Shown: positions 1 to 12,600 of the stretch, piece by piece
How positions within the stretch are numbered: position 1 is the first letter of the stretch
How the letters are laid out: each line of letters begins with the position of its first letter
Assembly (NCBI RefSeq): GCF_019578655.1
Contig: NC_063258.1
Location: 7,299,283 to 7,363,282, forward strand
Origin: Ricinus communis
Lineage: Eukaryota; Streptophyta; Magnoliopsida; Malpighiales; Euphorbiaceae
Reading direction: 5' to 3'
DNA length: 64,000 nt
Program-made: the position numbers and the translations under genes
The notes under the pieces: generated by a model
Databases searched by the model: none
Seen by the model: only the letters and a program-made list of their open reading frames with translations
Told to the model about the DNA's origin: nothing

Positions 1-1451
1 CCCGTAAAACGTGTATATTTTATGAGTTTGAGAAAACAACCCCATAATAGTGCTAATAATTTAATATGAGAAAACGACCTCGTAAAAGTGGTATATTTAT
101 CAATATAAGAAAATAACCCTGTAAAAAGTGTATATTTATGAATCTGAGAAAACAATCCCGTAAAAGTAGTGTAATTGCGAGTCTAAGAAAACAGGCTCGT
201 AGAAGGGTAAATTTTTAATATGAGAAAACATCCCCGTAAGAGGGATATATTTATAAATATTAGCCAACAACCCCGTAATATGAGGATATTTATCAATCGG
301 AGAAAATAACCTCGTAATTTTGGTATATTTGTGAGTATGAGAAAAAAACTCCTTAAATAGGTTAATTTTATAATATGAGAAAACATCCCGTAAAAGGGAT
401 ATATTTGTAAATATAAGAAAATAACCTCGTGAAACGCATATATTTATAAATTTGAGAAAACAACCCCATAATTGTGCTAATAATTTAATATGGGAAAGCG
501 ACCCGTAAAAGTGGTATATTTATCAATATAAGAAAATAACCCCATCGTGTATATTTATGAATTTGAGAAAACAACCCGATAATAGTGCTAATAATTTAAT
601 ATGAGAATATGACCCCATAAAATTGTTATATTTATCAATATAAGAAAATAACCTTGTAAAACGTGTATTTTTATGAATTTAACAAAACAACCCCGTGAAC
701 GTATTGAATTGGGAGTCTGAGAAAACAGCCTCGTAGAAAGGGTAAATTTTTTGATATGAGAAAACAACCCCCTAAGTGGGATACATTTATAAATATTAGC
801 CAACAACCCCGTAATGCTGGGATATTTATCAATCGGAGAAAATAACATCGTAATTTTGTATATTTGTGAGTATGATAAAAAAGCCCCTTAAATGGGTTAA
901 TTTTATAATATGAGAAAAGAACCCCGTAAAAGAGGTATATTTGTCAATATAAGAAAATAATCGCGTAAAAAGTGTATATTTATCAATATAAGAAAATAAC
1001 CCGTAAAACATGTATATTTATGAATCTGGGAAAAGAATCCCTTAAGAGGGGTATATTTATAAATATTAGAAAATAACCTCCGAATACTTGATATTACGAT
1101 CTGAGAAAATAACAATTATTTTATATATTTATGTGTATAAGAAAACAACCACTTAAATTGGTTAATTTTATAATATGAGAGAACAAGCCCGTAAAATGGT
1201 ATATTTATCAATATAAGAAAATAACCTCAGAAACGGTATTTATGAATCAGTATAAACAACCTCAGTAAAAGTGGTATAAATGCAGTCAAGAAAACAACCT
1301 TGTATGGGTAAATTTTTAATATAAGAAAACAACCTCGAGAAAGGGTAAATTTTTAATATGTGAAAACAACCTCAATACGAGGATATATTTATGAATCTAA
1401 GGAATTAACCCCATTTTGGGTAATTTGTGATGAGAAAACAACCTTAATGAA

Positions 1452-2215
1452 TTTTTTATAATGTGAGAAAATAACCTTATAAAAGGAGTCTATTTGTAAA
1501 TATAAGAAAATAACCCGAAACGTGTATATTCATAAATTTGAGAAAACAATCCAAGAAGAGTGCTAATAATTTTATATGAGAAAACGACCCCGTAAAAGTT
1601 GTATATTTATCAATATGAGAAAATAACCCCATAAAACGTGTATATTTATAAATCTGAGAAAATAATCCCGTAAAAGTAGTATAATTGCGAGTCTAAGAAA
1701 ACAGCCTCGCAGAAGGGTAAATTTTTTAATATGAGAAAACATTCCCGTAAGAGGGATATATTTATAAATATTAGCCAACAACCTGATACGAGGATATTAA
1801 TCAATCGGAGAAAATAACCTCATAATTTTGGTATATTTGTGAGTATGAGAAAAAAACCCCTTAAATAGGTTAATTTCATAATATGAGAAAACAACCCCGT
1901 AAAAGAGGTATATGTGTAAATATAAGAAAATAATCCCATAAAACGTGTATATTTTATGAGTTTGAGAAAACAACCCCATAATAGTGCTAATAATTTAATA
2001 TGAGAAAACGACCTCGTAAAAGTGGTATATTTATCAATATAAGAAAATAACCCTGTAAAAGTGTATATTTATGAATCCGAGAAAACAATCCCGTAAAAGT
2101 AGTGTAATTGCAGTCTAAGAAAACAGCTCAGAAGGGTAAATTTTTAATATGAGAAAACAACCCCGTAATATGAGGATATTTATCAATCGGAAAATAACCT
2201 GGTATATTTGTGAGT
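1452..2215 (+). repeat. Long-period satellite duplication, copy 1
   Basis: This stretch recurs about 1.54 kb downstream (2987-3800) with the same private variants: a K/A junction with CTTATAAAAGGAGTC, a unit C reading CCAAGAAGAGTGC, and a unit I followed by AGGATATTAATC. The part 1572-1781 and its partner 3109-3318 give identical 69-residue conceptual translations. The shared private variants mean recent duplication of a block of several HORs, not independent decay. Exact ends are approximate. Confidence 0.75.
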
Positions 2216-2986
2216 ATGAGAAAAACTCCTTAAATAGGTTAATTTTATAATATGAGAAAACATCCCGTAAAAGGGATATATTTTAAATATAAGAAAATAA
2301 CCTCGTGAAATGCATATATTTATAAATTTGAGAAAACAACCCCATAATAAAGTAATAATTTAATATGGAAAGCGACCCGTAAAAGTAGTATATTTATCAA
2401 TATAAAAATAACCCCATCGTATATTTATGAATTTGAGAAAACAACCCGATAATAGTGCTAATAATTTAATATGAGAATATGACCCCATAAAATTGTTATA
2501 TTTATCAATATAAGAAAATAACCTTGTAAACGTGTATTTTATGAATTTAACAAACAACCCCGTGAACATATTGAATTGGGAGTCCGAGAAAACAGCCTGA
2601 GAAAGGGTAAATTTTGATATGAGAAAACAACCCCTAAGTGGGATACATTTATAAATATTAGCCAACAACTAATTTTGTGTATTTGTGAGTACGATAAAAA
2701 GCCCTTAAATGGGTTAATTTTATAATATGAGAAAAGAACCCCGTAAAAGAGGTATATTTGTCAATATAAGAAAATAATCGCGTAAAAAGTGTATATTTAT
2801 CAATATAAGAAAATAACCTGTAAAACATGTATATTTATGAATCTGGGAAAAGAATCCCTTAAGAGGGTTATATTTATAAATACTAGAAAATAACCCCGTA
2901 ATACGGTGATATTTATCGATCGGAGAAAATAACCTCGTAATTGTGGTATATTTGTGAGTATGAGAACAAAACCCTTAAATGAGTTA

Positions 2987-3800
2987 ATTTTATAATGTGA
3001 GAAAATAACCTTATAAAAGGAGTCTATTTGTAAATATAAGAAAATAACCCCGTAAAACGTGTATATTCATAAATTTGAGAAAACAATCCAAGAAGAGTGC
3101 TAATAATTTTATATGAGAAAACGACCCCGTAAAAGTTGTATATTTATCAATATGAGAAAATAACCCCATAAAACGTGTATATTTATAAATCTGAGAAAAT
3201 AATCCCGTAAAAGTAGTATAATTGCGAGTCTAAGAAAACAGCCTCGCAGAAGGGTAAATTTTTTAATATGAGAAAACATTCCCGTAAGAGGGATATATTT
3301 ATAAATATTAGCCAACAACCCTGTATTACGAGGATATTAATCAATCGGAGAAAATAACCTCATAATTTTGGTATATTTGTGAGTATGAGAAAAAAATCCC
3401 TTAAATAGGTTAATTTCATAATATGAGAAACAACCCCAATATAAGTAAACTCCGAGGTATATGTGTAAATATAAGAAAATAATCCCATAAAACGTGTATA
3501 TTATATGAGTTTGAGAAAACAACCCCATAATAGTGCTAATAATTTAATATGAGAAAACGACCTTGTAAAAGTGGTATATTTATCAATATAAGAAAATAAC
3601 CCTGTAAAAAGTGTATATTTATGAATCTGAGAAAACAATCCCGTAAAAGTAGTGTAATTGCTAGTCTAAGAAAACAGGCTCGTAGAAGGGTAAATTTTTA
3701 ATATGAGAAAACATCCCCGTAAGAGGGATATATTTATAAATATTAGCCAACAACCCCGTAATATGAGGATATTTATCAATCGGAGAAAATAACATCGTAA
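2987..3800 (+). repeat. Long-period satellite duplication, copy 2
   Basis: Partner of 1452-2215 at an offset of about 1.54 kb. A small extra segment near 3437-3455 shifts the offset to about 1.55 kb downstream. A second trio of related segments (about 917-1078, 2724-2900 and 3858-4020, recognisable by ATAATCGCGTAAAAAG and GGGAAAAGAATCCC) shows that several overlapping duplications built this block. Confidence 0.72.
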
Positions 3801-4037
3801 TTTTTGTGTATTTGTGAGTACGATAAAAAAGCCCCTTAAATGGGTTAATTTTATAATATGAGAAAAGAACCCCGTAAAAGAGGTATATTTGTCAATATAA
3901 GAAAATAATCGCGTAAAAAGTGTATATTTATCAATATAAGAAAATAACCCGTAAAACATGTATATTTATGAATCTGGGAAAAGAATCCCTTAAGAGGGGT
4001 ATATTTATAAATATTAGAAAATAACCCCGTAATACGG

Positions 4038-4537
4038 NNNNNNNNNNNNNNNNNNNNNNNNNNNNNNNNNNNNNNNNNNNNNNNNNNNNNNNNNNNNNNN
4101 NNNNNNNNNNNNNNNNNNNNNNNNNNNNNNNNNNNNNNNNNNNNNNNNNNNNNNNNNNNNNNNNNNNNNNNNNNNNNNNNNNNNNNNNNNNNNNNNNNNN
4201 NNNNNNNNNNNNNNNNNNNNNNNNNNNNNNNNNNNNNNNNNNNNNNNNNNNNNNNNNNNNNNNNNNNNNNNNNNNNNNNNNNNNNNNNNNNNNNNNNNNN
4301 NNNNNNNNNNNNNNNNNNNNNNNNNNNNNNNNNNNNNNNNNNNNNNNNNNNNNNNNNNNNNNNNNNNNNNNNNNNNNNNNNNNNNNNNNNNNNNNNNNNN
4401 NNNNNNNNNNNNNNNNNNNNNNNNNNNNNNNNNNNNNNNNNNNNNNNNNNNNNNNNNNNNNNNNNNNNNNNNNNNNNNNNNNNNNNNNNNNNNNNNNNNN
4501 NNNNNNNNNNNNNNNNNNNNNNNNNNNNNNNNNNNNN
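4038..4537. other. Assembly gap of exactly 500 N
   Basis: A run of 500 N is a conventional placeholder, so the true distance is unknown. The satellite is plus-oriented to its left and minus-oriented to its right, so the gap also hides one end of an inversion. Confidence 0.98.
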
Positions 4538-7500
4538 GCGATTTACGGGGTTATTTTCTTATATTGATAAATATACCATTTTTACGGGATCATTTTTCTC
4601 ATATTAAATTATTAGCACTATTATGGGGTTGTTTTCTCAAATTCATAAATATACATGTTTTACAGGATTGTTTTCGTATATTGACAAATATATCATTTTT
4701 ACGGGATTGTTTTCTCATATTATGAAATTCACCCATTTAAGGTGTTATTTTCTCATACACACAAATATATTAAAATTACGGGGTTATTTTCTCTGATTAA
4801 TAAATATCCCATATTACGGGATTATTTTCTAATATTTATAAATATACCTCTCTTACGGAGTTGTTTTCCATATTAAAAAATTTACCTCTTTTATGAGGCT
4901 GTTCTCTTAGACTCGCAATTACAAAACTTTTACGGGGTTGTTTTCTCAGATTCATAAATATACACGTGTTACGGGGTTATTTTCTTATATTGATAAATAT
5001 AACACTTTTATAGGACCGTTTCTCATATTAAATTATTAGCATTATTATCGGGTTATTTTCTCAAATTCATAAATATACATGTTTTACGGAGTTATTTTCT
5101 TATATTGAAAAATATATCCCTTTTATGGGATTATTTTCTCATATTATTAAATTAACCCATTTAAGGAGTTTTTCTTCCATACTCACAAATATATTAAAAT
5201 TACGAGGTTATTTTCTTCGATTGATAAATATCCTCGTATTACGGGCTTGTTGGCTAATATTAATAAATATATCCATCTTACAGGAATATGTTTTCTCATA
5301 TTAAAAAATTTACCCTTCTACGAGGCTGTTTTCTTAGACTCGCAATTACACTTTTTTTGCGGGATTATTTTTCAGATTCATAAATATACACGTTTTACGA
5401 GGTTATTTTCTTATATTGATAAATATACCACTTTTACGGGGTCATTTTCTCATATTAAAAAATTTACCCCTTCTACGAGACTGTTTTCTCATATTAAAAA
5501 ATTTATCGGTTCTATAACTCTATTTTCTTAGACTCGCAATTACACTACTTTTATAGGGTTATTTTTTCAGAATTATAAATATACTCGTTTTACAGGATTA
5601 TTTTTTTATATTAATAAATATACCACTTTTACGGAGTCATTTCCTCATATTAAATTATTAGCACAATTATGGGGTTGTTTTCTCAAACTCATAAAATATA
5701 CACGTTTTATGGGGTTATTTTCTTATATTGATAATTCTACCCCTTTTACGAAGTTATTTTCTCATATTACAAAATTAACCAATTTAACAGGTTGTTTTCT
5801 AATACTCACAAATATACTAAAATTACGAGGTTATTTTCTCCGATTGATAAATATCACCGTATTACGGGGTTGTTGGCTAATATTTATAAATATATCCCTC
5901 TTACGGGGTTGTTTTCTCATATTAAAAAATTTACTCTTCTACGAGGCTATTTTCTTAGACTCGCAGTTATACTACTTTTATGGGATTGTTTTCTCAAATT
6001 TATAAATATATACGCTTTATGGGGTTATTTTCTTATATTGATAAATTTACCACTTTTTATGGGGTCGTTTTCTCATATTAAATTATAAGCAATATTATGG
6101 GATTTTTTTGTCAAATTCATAAATGTACACATTTTTTACGGGGTTAATTTCTTATATTGATAAACATACCCCTTTTACGGGGTTGTTTTCTTATATTATA
6201 AAATTAACTCATTTAAGGGGTTTTTTTCTCATACTCACAAATATACCAAAATTACGAGGTTATTTTCTCCTATGGATAAATATCCCTGTATTATGGGGTT
6301 GTTGGCTAATATTTATAAATATATCCCTCTTACGGGGTTGTTTTCTCATATTAAAAAATTTACCCTTCTATAAGGCTATTTTCTTAGACCGCAATTACAC
6401 TACTTTTGCGGAGTTATTTTCTCATATTCATAAATATACACGTTTTTTACGAGATTATTTTCTTATATTGATAAATATACCACTTTTACGGGTCATTTTC
6501 TCATATTAAATTATTAGAACTGTTATGGAGTTGTTTTCTCAAATTCATAAATATATATGTATTATGGAGTTATTTTCTTATATTGAGATCTTAACCCCTT
6601 TTACGGAGTTATTTTCTCATATTATAAAATTAATTCATTTAAGGGGTTGTTTTCTAATTCTCACAAATATACCAAAATTACGGGGTTACTTTTTCTGATT
6701 GATAAATATCCATGCATTACGGGGTTGTTTTTTCATATTAAAAAATTTATCCTTTCTATAAGGCTGTTTTCTTAGACTCGCAATTACAATATTTTTACGG
6801 GGTTGTTTTCTCAGATTCATAAATATACTCGTTTTACGGGATTATTTTCTTATATTGATAAATATATCATTTTCACAAGGTCGTTTTCTCATATTAAATT
6901 ATTAGCACTATTATGGGCTTATTTTCTCAAATTCATAAATATACACGTTTTACTGGGTTATTTTCTTATATCCACAAATATACCTTTTTTACGGGTTATT
7001 TTCTCATATTATAAAATTAACCCATTTAAGGGGTTGTTTTCTCATACTAAAAATATACCACAATTACAGAGTTATTTTCTCTGATTCATAAATATCCCCG
7101 TATTACGGGGTTGTTTTCTCATATTAAAAAATTTACTCCTTCTACTAAGTTGTTTTCTCATATTAAAAAATTTACCCCTTCTACGAGGCTGTTTTCTCAA
7201 ACTCGCAATTACACTACTTTTACGGGGTTGTTTTCTCATTATAAATAAACACGTTTTATAGGGTTATTTTCTTATATTGATAAATATACCACTTTTACGA
7301 GGTCATTTTCTCATATTAAATTATTAGCACTATTATGGAATTGTTTTCTCAAATTCATAAATATACACGTTTTATGAAGTTATTTTCTTATACCGACAAA
7401 CAAACCCCTTTTACGAGGTTATTTTCTTATATCGACAAATATACCCTTTTTTACGGGGTTATTTTCTCATATTATAAAATTAATCTATTTAAGAGGTTAT

Positions 7501-9660
7501 TTTCTTCAATTGATAAATACCCCCGTATTATGGGTTTGTTTTCTAATATATATAAATATACCCCTCTTACAGGGTTGTTTTCTCTTATTAAATAATTGAC
7601 CCCTTCTACGAGGCTATTGGTCACACTCACAATTACACTACTTTTACGAGATTATTTTTTCAGATTCATAAATATACACGTTTTACGAGGTTATTTTCTT
7701 ATATTGATAAATATACCATTTTTACGGGTCGTTTACTCATATTAAATTATTAGCACTATTATGGGGTTGTTTTCTCAAATTCATAAATATACGCATTTTA
7801 TGAGGTTATTTTCTTATATTGATAGATCTACCCCATTTACGGGGTTGTTTTCTCATATTATAAAATTAACCCATTTAAGGGGTGGTTTTCTCATACTCAC
7901 AAATATACCAAAATTATGGGGTTATTTTTTCCGATTGATAAATATCCCCGTATTACAAGGTTATTTTCTCATATTAAAAAATTTATTCCTTCTACGAGGC
8001 TATTTTCTCATATTAAAAAATTTACCACTTCTACAAGGCTGTTTTCTCATAATCGCAATTACACTACTTTTACGGAATTATTTTCTCAGATTCATAAATA
8101 TACACGTTGACGCGGTTATTTTCTTATATTTATAAATATACGACTTTTACGGGGTCGTTTTCTCATATTAATATATTAACACTATTATGGGGTTGTTTTC
8201 TTAAATTCATAAATATACACGTTTTACGGAGTTTTTCTCTTAAATTCATAAATATACACATTTTCTCAAATTATAAAATTAACCCATTTAAGCGGTTGTT
8301 TTCTTGTACTCACAAATATACCAAAATTACGAGGTTATTTTCTCTAAGTGATAAATATCCCCGTATTAAGGGGACGTTATCTAATATTTAAAAGGGGTTG
8401 TTGTCTCATATTAAAAAATTTACCTCTTCTACGAGGTTGTTTCCTCAGACACGCAATTACACTATTTTTACGAGATTTTTTTCTGAGATTGATTATTTTC
8501 TCCGATTTATATGCCTGTATTACAGGGTTGTTTTCACATATTAAAAAATTTACCCCTTCTACGAGTTTATTTTCTCATATTAAAAGATTTACCTGTTCTA
8601 CGAGTCTGTTTTCCTAGACTCGCAATTACATTACTTTTACGGGGTTGTTTTCTCAGATTCATAAATATACACGTTTTATGGGATTTTTTCTTATATTGAC
8701 AAATTTACCCCTTTTACGGGATTGTTTTCTCACATTATAAAATTAACCCATTTAAGGGGTTATTTTCTCATACTCATAAATATATCAAAATTACGGGGTT
8801 ATTTTCTCCAATTGATAAATATCCCTGTATTATGGGGTTGTTTCTCATATTAAAAAATTTACCCCTTCTACGAGGCTGTTTTCTCATACTTGCAATTACA
8901 CTACTTTTACGGTATTGTTTTCTAAGATTCATAAATATACACGTTTCACGGGGTTATATTCTTATATTGAGAAATATACCACTTTTATGGGGTTGTATTT
9001 TCATACTATAAAATTAATCCATTTAAGTGGTTGTTTTCTGATACTCACAAATATACCATAATTACTGAGTAATTTCCTCATACTCATAAATATGCCCGTA
9101 TTATGGGGTTGTTTTGATATATTAAAAAATTTACCCTTATGGGGTTATTTTCTTATATGGAGAAATATACTACATTTATGGGGTTGTTTTCTCATATTAA
9201 ATTATTAGCACTATTTTATGGTTATTTTGACAAATTCAGAACTATACACGTTTTACGGATTATTTTCTTATATTGACAAATATACCAATTTTACGGGATT
9301 GTTTTCTAATATTATAAAATTCTCATACTCACAAATATACCATAATTTTGGGGTTATTTCCTCAGATTCATAAATATGCCCGTATTACGGGGTTGTTTTC
9401 AAATATTAAAAAATTTGCCCCTTCTACGAGGTTGTTTTCTCATATTAAAAAATTTACCCGTTCTACGAGGTTGTTTTCTTAAACACGCAATTACACTACT
9501 TTTACGTACTTGTTTTCTCATATTCATAAATATACACATTTTACAAGGTTATTTTCTTATGGTGAGAAATTTTACGGAGTTAAATTATTAGCCCTATTCT
9601 GGGGTTGTTATCTCAAATTTATAAATATACACGATTTACGGAGTTATTTTCTTATATTGA
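4538..9660 (-). repeat. Satellite array in inverted orientation
   Basis: The same 39-bp family as elsewhere, but the reverse complement is seen on the plus strand (units read TTACGGGGTTATTTTC, with GTTGTTTTCTCA boxes). The A-K order is preserved when read on the minus strand. Units near 8380-8520 and 9110-9600 are irregular, with deletions and out-of-order neighbours. This is the only minus-oriented block in the window. Its left end is lost in the N gap and its right end is the abrupt switch at 9660/9661. Confidence 0.92.
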
Positions 9661-9685
9661 CGGGGGCCCGCTATGCCAAAAGCGA
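9661..9685. other. Non-satellite filler at the inversion junction
   Basis: About 25 bp, beginning CGGGGGCCCGCTATGCCAAA, match no satellite unit. To the left the array reads in minus orientation up to TTATATTGA; to the right it resumes in plus orientation inside a B or E unit (GTGTATATTTATGAATCTG). GC-rich filler with no target duplication is what end-joining repair leaves at a rearrangement breakpoint. A chimeric assembly join would look the same. Confidence 0.7.
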
Positions 9686-12600
9686 GTGTATATTTATGAA
9701 TCTGAGAAAACAACCCTGTAAAAGTAATGTAATTGCAAGTTTGAGAAAACAGCTTCGTAGAAGGGGTAAATTTTTTAATGTGAGAGAACAACCCCATAAT
9801 ACGGGAAATTTATCTATTGGAGAAAATAATCCTGTAATTTTGGTATATTTGTGAGTATGAGAAAACAACCCCTTAAATTGGTTAATTTTTTTTTGTAATA
9901 TGAGAAAACAACCCTCTAAAAGGCGTATATTTGTTCATAGAAGAAAATAACTCCGTAAAACGTGTATATTTATAAATTTGAGAAGTCAACCACAAAATAG
10001 TGCTAATAATTTACTATGCAAAAACCACCCCGTAAAAGTGGTATATTTATCAATATGAGAAAATTACCCCGTAAAACATGTATATTTATGAATATGAGAA
10101 AATAACCACGAAAAGTAGTGTAATTGCGGGTCAGAGAAAAAAGCCACGTAGAATGGGCAAATTTTTTAATATGTGAAAATAACCCCGTAAGAGGGGTATA
10201 TTTATAAATGTTAGAAAACAACCTCGTAAATTTGGTATATTTGTGAGTATCAGAAAACAACCCTTTAAATGGATTCATTTTATAACATGAGAAAAGAACC
10301 GGGGAAAGGGGTATATTTGTCAATATAAGAAAATAACTCCGTAAAAAATGTCTATTTTTATGAATTTGAGAAAACAACACCATAATAGTGCTAATAATTT
10401 AGTATGCAAAGATGACCCCGTAAAAGTGGTTTATTTATCAATATAAGAGAATAACCCCGTAAAACGTGTATATTTATGAATCTAAGAAAATAACCCCGTA
10501 AAAGTAGTATAGTTGCGAGTCTAAGAAAACAGCCTCCTAGAACGGGTAAATTTTTTAATATGAGAAAATAGCCTCGTAGAAGGGGTGAATTTTTTAAAAT
10601 GTCAAAATAACTCTGTAATACGGGATATTTATGAATCTAAGGAAATAACCCCGTAATTGTGGTATATTTGTGAGTATGAGAAAACAACCTCTTAAATGGG
10701 TTAATTTTATAATATTAGAAAATAATCCCGTAAAACGTGTAAATTTATTAATTTGAGAAAACAATCCCATAATAGTGCTAATAATTTAATATGAGAAAAT
10801 GACCCCATAAAAGTGGTATATTTATCAATATAAGAGAATAACCCGTAAAACGTGTATGTTTATGAATCTGAGAAAATAACCCCGAAAAGGTATCATAATT
10901 GCGAGTCTGAGAAAACAGCCGTAGAAGGGTTTATTTTTTAATATGAGAAAATAACCCGGTAAGAGGGGTATATTTATAAATATTAGAAAATAATCCCATA
11001 ATTTTAGTATATTTGTGAGTATGAGAAAACAACCCCTTAAATGGGTTAATTTTATAAAATAAGAAAACAATCCCGTAAAAGGGATATATTTGTCAATATA
11101 AGAAAATAACCCTGTAAAACATGTATCTTTATGAATTTGAGAATACAACACGATAATAGTGCTAATAATTTAGTATGAGAAGATGACCCCGTAAAAGTGG
11201 TATATTTATCAATATAAGAAAATAAGCCCGTAAAAAGTATATATTTATGAATATGGGAAAACAATCCAGTAAAACTAGTATAATTGCGAGTCTAGGAAAA
11301 TAGCCTCGTAGGACGGGTAAATTTATTAATATGAGAAAAGAGCCTCATAGAAGGGGTAAATTTTTTAATATGTCAGAACAACCCCGTAATACGCGGATAT
11401 TTATGAATCTAAGGAAATAACCCCATAATTGTGGTATATTTGTGAGTATGAGTAAATAACCCCTTAAATGGGTTAATTTTATAATATGAGAAAATAACTC
11501 CGTAAAAGGTGTATATTTTTCGATATAAGAAAATAACCCCGCAAAACGTGTATATTTATGAATTTGACAAAACAACCCCGAATAGTGCTAATAATTTAAT
11601 ATGAGAAAATGACCCCGTACAAGTGGTATATTTCTTAATATAAGAAAATAACCTCGTAAAACGTGTATTTTTATGAATATGAGAAAACAACTCCGTAAAA
11701 GTAGTGTAATTGCGAGTTTGAGAAAACAACCTTGTAGAAGGGGAAAATTTTATAATATGAGAAAATAATCCCGTAATACGGGGATATTTATCAATTGGAG
11801 AAATTAACCTCGTAATTTTGATATATTTGTGAGTATGAGAAAATAACCCCTTAAATGGGTTAATTTTATAATATGAGAAAACAACCCCGTAAAAGGGGTA
11901 TATTTGTCAATATAAGAAAATATCCTCGTAAAAGTGGTATATTTATCAATACAAGAAAATAATCTCGTAAAACGTGTATATTTATGAATATGAGAAAAGA
12001 TCCCCGTCAAAGTAGTGTAATTGCGAGTCTGAGAAAACAGACTCGTAGAAGTTGTAAATTTTTAATATGAGAAAACAACCACGTAATTTTGGTATATTTG
12101 TGAGTATGAGAAAACAACCCCTTAAATCGGTTAATTTTATAATATGAGAAAACAACCCCGTAAATGGGGTATATTTGTCAATATAAGAATATAACCCTCT
12201 AAAACGTGTATATTTATGAATTTGACAAAACAATCCCAGAATAGTGCTAATAATTTAATATCAGAAAATGACCCCGTAAAAGTGGTATATTTCTCAATTT
12301 AAGAAAATAACCCCGTAAAACATGTATATTTATGAATCTGAGAAAATAACTCCGTAAAAGTAGTGTAATTGCGAGTTTGATAAAGCAGAGTCGTAGAAGT
12401 GGTAAATTTTTTAGTATGAGAAAACAACCCCGTAAGAGGGGTATACTTATAAATATTAGGAAACAACCCTGTAATATGGGGATATTTATCAATCGTTGAA
12501 AATAACCCCGTAATTTTGGTATATTTGTGAGTATGAGAGAACAAGCCCTTAAATGGATTAATTTTATAATATGATAAAACAACCCCGTAAAAGGGTATAT

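Larger units (their letters stand above)
1..4037 (+). repeat. 39-bp satellite array with 11-unit higher-order repeat (plus orientation)
   Basis: Continuous tandem units of 39 bp (some 38) open with GAAAA(C/T)AACCCCGTAA and end in a type-specific tail. Reading along the array, the tails recur in order: A GGGGTATATTTGTCAATAT, B CGTGTATATTTATGAATTT, C AGTGCTAATAATTTAATAT, D GTGGTATATTTATCAATAT, E CGTGTATATTTATGAATCT, F TAGTGTAATTGCGAGTCT, G GGGGTAAATTTTTTAATAT, H GGGGTATATTTATAAATAT, I GGGGATATTTATCAATCGG, J TTGGTATATTTGTGAGTAT, K GGGTTAATTTTATAATAT. C and K are 38 bp, so a full set is about 427 bp. This block is more diverged than later ones, with many small deletions near 1250-1450 and 2100-2700. 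Short open frames on the opposite strand arise only because 39 is divisible by three; they are not genes. Confidence 0.93.

Noticed and set aside
1..4037. CRISPR-like array of about 39-bp direct repeats
   Set aside because: Units are head to tail with no unique spacers, in a plant genome context with no cas genes.
4038..9685. Large hairpin or palindrome centred on the inversion junction
   Set aside because: Sequences on the two sides of 9661 are the same satellite family, but the units do not mirror each other in order from the junction.
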